Origin: an uncultured Eubacteriales bacterium
GTDB lineage: Bacteria; Bacillota; Clostridia; Christensenellales; Aristaeellaceae
Assembly (NCBI GenBank): GCA_900542395.1
Contig: UQNM01000015.1
Coordinates: forward strand, 1-36,660
Length of the DNA: 36,660 nt
Reading direction: 5' to 3'
This document shows, piece after piece, positions 32,506 through 36,660 of the stretch (positions within the stretch are counted from its first letter, which is position 1; every line of letters begins with the position of its first letter). Position numbers and translations under genes: made by a program. The notes below the pieces were generated by a model. It saw nothing but the letters and a program-made list of their open reading frames with translations. It made no database searches and was not told the DNA's origin.

Positions 32506-33780
32506 TCACAACACCGCCGCCGCGATCGTATACCCCCATGTAAACACAACCAGCAGCGCCGCGCAGACCGACAGCCCGACGGCGTGCGCCGCGCGGCTTT
32601 TCAGGCTCTGCGCCTGCAGGATCGGCAGCGTTGCCAGCGCGTAAAGATACCGTGCGCCGGAAAGCAGCCACGTCGGGGACAGCACGACGGCCACGTACAC
32701 AAAGCTGTACGCCGCCAGATCAAACGGCAGCTTTTTCTGCCGCGCCGCCAGCAGGATGTAGATATACCCCATCGCCAGAAGCTGAAAGCCCCATGTGAAC
32801 AGCCAATCGTCGTCCCCGCAGGTGGAAATCAGGTAGCTGACGGTGTTCGCCGTCGATGCCCAGAATGAGCCGGGCTGCTGATACCAGTTCTCCTTCTGAT
32901 AGATCAGGTAGGTCATCGGGTCGCCCGTCACCAGCCAGTTGATTCCCCAGTAGATGAACAGGCCGCCGAATACCATGCCCACCTGCGCCAGACAGCGCAG
33001 CACCGCCTTCATCCGGAGCCCTTCGCGGGGGATGCGCGCCAAAAACGCAATGATGAACAAGCCGGAGACAATCACCCCCGGCATGCGCGTCAGCGCGCTG
33101 GCCATGCCGCACAGCGCCGCGCCCCACGGATGACCGCGCCGCAGCAGGCAGACCGTTGCCAGCGTCAGGCTGATAAACAGCGCCTCCGTGTACGCGCAGG
33201 CGAGGAACACGCTCATCGGGCTGAGCAGGAAATACGCGACCGCCAGCCGCGCCCCGCGCCCGCCCAGATGCATCGCCGCCAGATCGTAGAGCAGCGCGGC
33301 ACACAGCCCCGAGCAGAGCAGCGAAACCAGCGTCCCCGCCGCGAACAGGTTTCCGCCCGTGAAGGCCGAAAACACGCGCGTCACCGCGGGGTACAGCGGG
33401 AAGAACACCAGCCGAAGCCGCGCGTCGCCGACGTTCGTATAGCCGTCCCGCGCAATGCCCAGATAATGCCGCACATCCCAATGCGTCCACAGCGCCTCGA
33501 AGGAATCCGCGAACGAATCCGCCCCGCCGCCCCTTCTGTAAAAGACATACGCCAGCGCGTAGAGCATCAGGCGGCTCGCCACCGCCGCCGCCGCGGCCAG
33601 CGCCATCGCTCGTCCGTCCGGCCGCGCCCGAACCGTTTCATTCTCCAGCCCCGAGGCGCTTTCCTCCCCCCGCATCACGCGGGTCAGTCGAACGCATAGG
33701 CAAACGCCGCAAACGCCCATCAAAATTGCGGACGCTGCGGCGGCTGTCGTTTGTAAAAGATTGGATAGCGCGTCCATCAT
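32506..33780 (-). CDS. PIG-V-like GT-C mannosyltransferase
   Basis: The 424-residue polytopic membrane protein has the PIG-V/Gpi18 hallmark WTHWDVRHYLGIARDGYTNV in the first outer loop, followed by LVFFPLYPAVTRVFSAFTGG, SPMSVFLACAYTEALFISL, ALTRMPGVIVSGLF and SPTWLLSGARYLYALATLPI. Enzymes of this group add a mannose or similar sugar from polyprenyl-phosphate donors on the outer face. The start at 33780 has GAGGTG 7 nt upstream; the longer frame upstream overlaps the previous gene and is unlike the family. It follows the coiled-coil gene by 11 nt and is the last gene of the cdaA-cdaR operon. It differs from the three Gpi18-like genes at 14.5-18.6 kb by keeping the WDxxHY motif. Confidence 0.88.
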   Translation of the reverse strand: MMDALSNLLQTTAAAASAILMGVCGVCLCVRLTRVMRGEESASGLENETVRARPDGRAMALAAAAAVASRLMLYALAYVFYRRGGGADSFADSFEALWTHWDVRHYLGIARDGYTNVGDARLRLVFFPLYPAVTRVFSAFTGGNLFAAGTLVSLLCSGLCAALLYDLAAMHLGGRGARLAVAYFLLSPMSVFLACAYTEALFISLTLATVCLLRRGHPWGAALCGMASALTRMPGVIVSGLFIIAFLARIPREGLRMKAVLRCLAQVGMVFGGLFIYWGINWLVTGDPMTYLIYQKENWYQQPGSFWASTANTVSYLISTCGDDDWLFTWGFQLLAMGYIYILLAARQKKLPFDLAAYSFVYVAVVLSPTWLLSGARYLYALATLPILQAQSLKSRAAHAVGLSVCAALLVVFTWGYTIAAAVL

Positions 33781-33791
33781 GCTCCTGCACC

Positions 33792-35081
33792 TCAGCGCTT
33801 GCGCTTTCCGTTTTTCTGCGGGGTCTTCGCCGGGTGATAGGCCTCGTCTTTGCTGACGCGCGGCGGGAGGGCGTTGATCCCGGCGATTTCGTTGCCGTCG
33901 TCCTCCTCCATCATCTTCGCCACGCGGCTCACGAGTCCCTTCTTCGGCTTTTTCGCCGCCTCGGCGGCCTGCTGCACCTGCGGCCACTGGGGCGGATCGG
34001 GCAGCTGCTCCACCGTTTCGCCGGAAACATAATCGCTGTATGTTCTCGGCTTCTGTTGGGGCGCGCGGCGGCGGCGCGGGGCGGTCTGTGCGTCGGTCTG
34101 CGCCGCCTCGTCGCTCTGCGCGGCGCGGCGCGCCATTTCCGCGTCATAGGCCGCTTTTTCCTGCCGATAGCGCGCCATATCCTGCTCGTACTGCGCCTTT
34201 TGGCGCTCATATTCGGCCAACTGCCGCTGATATTCCGCCTGCGCCTTCTGCCGCTGTGCTTCTTCATAGGCCTTTTGCTGCGCGATGCGCTGCTGCTCGG
34301 CTTCGTAGGCTTTTTGCTGGGCGATACGCTGCTGCTCGGCCTCGTATGCCTTTTGCTGCGCGATGCGCTGCTGCTCGGCTTCGTAGGCTTTTTGCTGCGC
34401 GATGCGCTGCTGCTCGGCCTCATAGGCCTTTTGCTGCGCGATGCGCTGCCGCTCGGCCTCGGCCTTCTGCCGCGCCTCTTCCTGCATCTGCTGCTGCCAT
34501 GCGTCGATCTCCGCGCGGCGGCGCTCCACCTCGGCCGCGCCCGGCCCTTCCGCGCGCACGGCGGAATAGCGCTGGGTTTCGGCCATGCCCTCGGCGGCCT
34601 TCGCGCCGTATCTCATGCCGGGGTATGCGCCCAGCTCCTCGTCCGGCACGCTCTGCGCGCGCTGCATGACCTCCTGCGCCTGCCGCTCGTCCATCTGCGG
34701 CTGCTGGAGCGGCAGCCACTGTTCTTCTTCCTCTTCCGGCGCGCCTGAATCCGCCTGCGCATAGGCGGCAGGCATTTTCTGCGTCTCGTCGCCGCTCGGC
34801 GCGCGCTTTTTGCGCTTTTCCGCCTGCTCCGGCTCGGGCATGCGCAGAAAACGGCGCGCCCGCCTCGCCCAGAGGTGATACGGCTGCCAGCGGATCAGCC
34901 AAACCAGCCAGTCGATCGCCAGCCCCGCCGCCAGAATCACGACGACAATCAAGACCCAGTTCTTGCCGAGAAATTCCAGCAGGGTCGTGTGGTCGGTGGT
35001 AAACAGCGCCCAGATCGCGTTGACCAGCGCGCGCACCCAGCCCATCAGCAGGTTAAACAGCGAATCTGCGAGTGTTCCCAT
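33792..35081 (-). CDS. Membrane-anchored coiled-coil protein with 13-residue tandem repeats
   Basis: The 429-residue protein begins with an amphipathic helix (about 9-27) and a membrane helix at about 41-64 (NWVLIVVVILAAGLAIDWLV), followed by a basic WARRARRFLRMP stretch. Residues about 185-330 are a long Gln/Ala/Glu/Arg-rich coiled coil containing five copies of the unit RIAQQKAYEAEQQ (about 208-272). The C-terminus is disordered and basic, with SDYVSGETVEQLPDPPQWPQ and a PKKGLVSRVAKMMEEDDGNE segment. Topology is probably C-terminus inside. I do not recognise the family. It lies 12 nt after cdaR and 11 nt before the PIG-V-like gene, so all are one operon. It may scaffold envelope or c-di-AMP proteins, which is inference. 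Confidence 0.82.
   Translation of the reverse strand: MGTLADSLFNLLMGWVRALVNAIWALFTTDHTTLLEFLGKNWVLIVVVILAAGLAIDWLVWLIRWQPYHLWARRARRFLRMPEPEQAEKRKKRAPSGDETQKMPAAYAQADSGAPEEEEEQWLPLQQPQMDERQAQEVMQRAQSVPDEELGAYPGMRYGAKAAEGMAETQRYSAVRAEGPGAAEVERRRAEIDAWQQQMQEEARQKAEAERQRIAQQKAYEAEQQRIAQQKAYEAEQQRIAQQKAYEAEQQRIAQQKAYEAEQQRIAQQKAYEEAQRQKAQAEYQRQLAEYERQKAQYEQDMARYRQEKAAYDAEMARRAAQSDEAAQTDAQTAPRRRRAPQQKPRTYSDYVSGETVEQLPDPPQWPQVQQAAEAAKKPKKGLVSRVAKMMEEDDGNEIAGINALPPRVSKDEAYHPAKTPQKNGKRKR
34265..34459 (-). repeat. 39-nt tandem repeat, five copies
   Basis: A 39-nt unit (13 codons, RIAQQKAYEAEQQ) repeats five times in frame within the coiled-coil gene. The copies differ by synonymous changes such as GCCTAT/GCCTAC and CGCATC/CGTATC, so the array is old enough to have drifted at the DNA level while the protein was kept. 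Confidence 0.88.
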
Positions 35082-35093
35082 GTTTCCTCCGTT

Positions 35094-36425
35094 TTATGGC
35101 TTCGCCTGCAGCGTGACGGTGACTTGCGGCGAGCTCAGCGCGCAGGTGAACTCCGGCGCGTTGTCGATATGAATCTGCACCGGCAGGGTGTATACGCCCT
35201 CCTCCAGCCCGGAAACATCCACAAACAGATGCACGCTCGATGCGTCCAGCGCGTTGATGAAGGTATAGCCGCCGGTGAGCTGCGCGGTGGCGCTCGCCGT
35301 GCTGAGCGAGGCAGTCAGGTGATCCGCCAGCCCGTCCGTCTGAATCGGCAGGCGGCGCAGCGTACATTCGGTCTGCTTTTCGCGGATGCGGGCGGTCACG
35401 CCGATCTCGGTCGGCAGTGTGTTTTCAACGCCCGTCAGCTTTTTCAGGCGCACGTAGCCCGTCACGTCCGCCGTCGCGCCCCCGATGTTCAGCGGCGAAT
35501 CCGTCGTCAGCGCGTCAATCGCGTCCAGCAGCTCCTGCCGCGCGGCGACGGGCACGGTCTCCTCCGCCAGCTCGATGGCCGTCAGTTCATACCCCTCCGC
35601 CGGTTCGCCCGTCACGAAGCTCTGCGCCTCCAGCGGCACGTTCTTCATCGGCACCAGCTCGGTTTCCACCACGACGGAATTGGTGATGACGGATTGGTTG
35701 GTGATTTCCAGCTTGTCGGAAACGACGGTGTTCCCCTGCGAATCCTGCAATTCGATGTTCAGCGCGGAGCGATCCGTCATCCGGCGCTCGCTCAGCGCGG
35801 ATTGATCCAGCCGCGCCACGACGCGCGCCACGCTGGCCACCAGCGACTGCGGGCCGGAGACGGAGAGCGTCGTCGGGTCGGTCTTATAGCTGTCCAGATA
35901 CAGCCCTTCCGGGATCGTCCCGGCCATTTCCAGCACGACGGGCACGCGGCGGGTGATGTAGCGCTCCACGTTCACGGTGATCGAGGCCGGTTCGCAGGAG
36001 ACGACCGGGCCGTAGAGCTGAGAGGAATAATACGTCACACTCAGCTCGTTCTCGCCCTCGCCGGTGATCTGGCTCAAATCAAAATGCGGGTTATAGGCCG
36101 TTCCGCTGACGCGGTTGTAGTTGGCCTGCGTCACCTCGACGGTCATCTTGACGGCGGGCACCTTTTCAAGGATGTCGTCCATCACGATGTATCCGCGGCT
36201 CTTGAGCGCCGCCTCGCCCGTCACCGTGACGGCGACGTTGGCGAATGTCTTCTGCCGCGTCAGCGTGCCGTCGGAGGCGACCAGCGCGCTCCAGCAGACC
36301 ACCGCCGCGAGCGCGGAAACGGTGATGAGAAACGGCTTACCGGCCACCACCCTGGCGATGATCCGCCGCAGCTTGCGGAACGGGCCGCGTCCCTCAGGCT
36401 TTCTTGTCGGCCTGCTGTTCATCAT
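35094..36425 (-). CDS. cdaR: CdaA regulator CdaR (YbbR-domain protein)
   Basis: The 443-residue protein has a short basic cytosolic tail, one membrane helix at 31-50 (PFLITVSALAAVVCWSALVA) and an outer part made of successive YbbR-type beta domains: examples are PAVKMTVEVTQANYNRVSGT, SITVNVERYITRRVPVVLEM, DPTTLSVSGPQSLVASVARV and VPLEAQSFVTGEPAEGYELT. In Firmicutes CdaR binds the diadenylate cyclase CdaA in the membrane and modulates c-di-AMP synthesis. ATG at 36425 has GGAGG 10 nt upstream. It overlaps the cdaA 3' end by 32 nt, which supports the pairing. The next gene is a coiled-coil protein rather than the common glmM. Confidence 0.93.
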   Translation of the reverse strand: MMNSRPTRKPEGRGPFRKLRRIIARVVAGKPFLITVSALAAVVCWSALVASDGTLTRQKTFANVAVTVTGEAALKSRGYIVMDDILEKVPAVKMTVEVTQANYNRVSGTAYNPHFDLSQITGEGENELSVTYYSSQLYGPVVSCEPASITVNVERYITRRVPVVLEMAGTIPEGLYLDSYKTDPTTLSVSGPQSLVASVARVVARLDQSALSERRMTDRSALNIELQDSQGNTVVSDKLEITNQSVITNSVVVETELVPMKNVPLEAQSFVTGEPAEGYELTAIELAEETVPVAARQELLDAIDALTTDSPLNIGGATADVTGYVRLKKLTGVENTLPTEIGVTARIREKQTECTLRRLPIQTDGLADHLTASLSTASATAQLTGGYTFINALDASSVHLFVDVSGLEEGVYTLPVQIHIDNAPEFTCALSSPQVTVTLQAKP

Positions 36426-36660
36426 GGGCGCCCTTCCTCCTTTGCTTGAAATGCAGCAGCGGCACACGGGCGTCCTTGTCCTGTGCGTCGTAAATGCCAT
36501 GGAGAATCTGCCGCAGGGAAGCCTCGTCCAGATGGCGGACGAGCCTGCCGCCCTCGGCCATGGAAATGATGCCCGTCTCCTCGGAGACGATAAACACCTT
36601 TGCATCCGAAATTTCGCTCACGCCGAGGCCCGCGCGGTGGCGCGTGCCCAAGTCGCGGCC
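36394..36660 (-). CDS. cdaA: Diadenylate cyclase CdaA, C-terminal part (cut by window edge)
   Basis: Only the last 88 codons are inside the window. The frame enters as GRDLGTRHRAGLGVSEISDA, containing the GTRHRA motif of the DAC domain that binds ATP and is needed for c-di-AMP synthesis, followed by FIVSEETGIISMAEGGRLV and RHLDEASLRQIL. The C-terminal tail is charged (FKQRRKGAHDEQQADKKA). The N-terminal three-helix membrane part lies beyond the edge. CdaA makes c-di-AMP from two ATP at the membrane, a signal for potassium, osmotic and wall balance. Downstream overlap with cdaR shows the usual operon. Confidence 0.93.
   Translation of the reverse strand, partial: GRDLGTRHRAGLGVSEISDAKVFIVSEETGIISMAEGGRLVRHLDEASLRQILHGIYDAQDKDARVPLLHFKQRRKGAHDEQQADKKA

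Noticed and set aside
34265..34459. Regular repeats considered as a CRISPR array.
   Set aside because: The repeats are contiguous without unique spacers, in frame, and encode a coiled-coil unit.

Overview
The window reads as chromosome of a GC-rich, Gram-positive member of the Clostridia. Signs of this are strong GGAGG ribosome sites, TTGACA/TATAAT promoters, murB-rapZ and cdaA-cdaR gene pairs, a RelQ-like alarmone synthetase, VanW and YbbR proteins, and an Opp-type peptide transporter. A gut Christensenellales/Oscillospiraceae-like lineage is plausible, but I cannot place it from this sequence alone.

Layout. 1-3.5 kb: a tRNA-Leu(GAG) with its own promoter and terminator, a lone phage-type holin, a VanW-family wall protein and a small secreted protein. 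3.5-10.5 kb: murB-rapZ, a YyaL/DUF255-like protein whose start codon lies inside the rapZ terminator hairpin, and a convergent SWIM-SNF2 helicase overlapping it tail to tail. 10.5-14.4 kb: a secreted four-repeat peptidoglycan-binding protein, a LacI-type regulator, a MITE-like 162-nt imperfect palindrome, and a YheO-type PAS/HTH regulator. 14.5-18.7 kb: an operon of three Gpi18-like GT-C membrane glycosyltransferases. 18.9-19.4 kb: a short RelA/SpoT-type alarmone synthetase. 19.45-22.4 kb: an AT-rich island with a transposase remnant, three zinc-ribbon proteins, a small Ada-like protein and a divergent XRE regulator.

22.4-30.4 kb holds the most striking locus, an oligopeptide ABC transporter transcribed right to left (oppA, oppB, oppC, oppD, oppF, small membrane protein). 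Its OppC permease carries seven RCC1-type repeats, a probable complete beta-propeller, in the extracytoplasmic loop between TM1 and the GTDSLGRD segment. Its OppF ATPase carries about 190 extra residues of charged, probably coiled-coil helix between Walker A and the Q-loop. Its OppA has a signal peptide but no lipobox cysteine. I infer that the propeller may act as an outer-face docking or sensing module in place of a lipid-anchored binding protein.

30.5-32.5 kb: a YiaK/DlgD-type dehydrogenase and a TVP38/DedA-like membrane protein, followed by two inverted copies of a double-hairpin repeat. 32.5-36.66 kb: a c-di-AMP operon entering from the right edge (cdaA 3' end, cdaR, a membrane-anchored coiled-coil protein with 39-nt tandem repeats, a PIG-V-like mannosyltransferase), with no glmM in the usual place. 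Most genes link to the cell envelope: wall precursor synthesis and its control, wall binding, membrane glycosyl transfer, c-di-AMP and peptide uptake.
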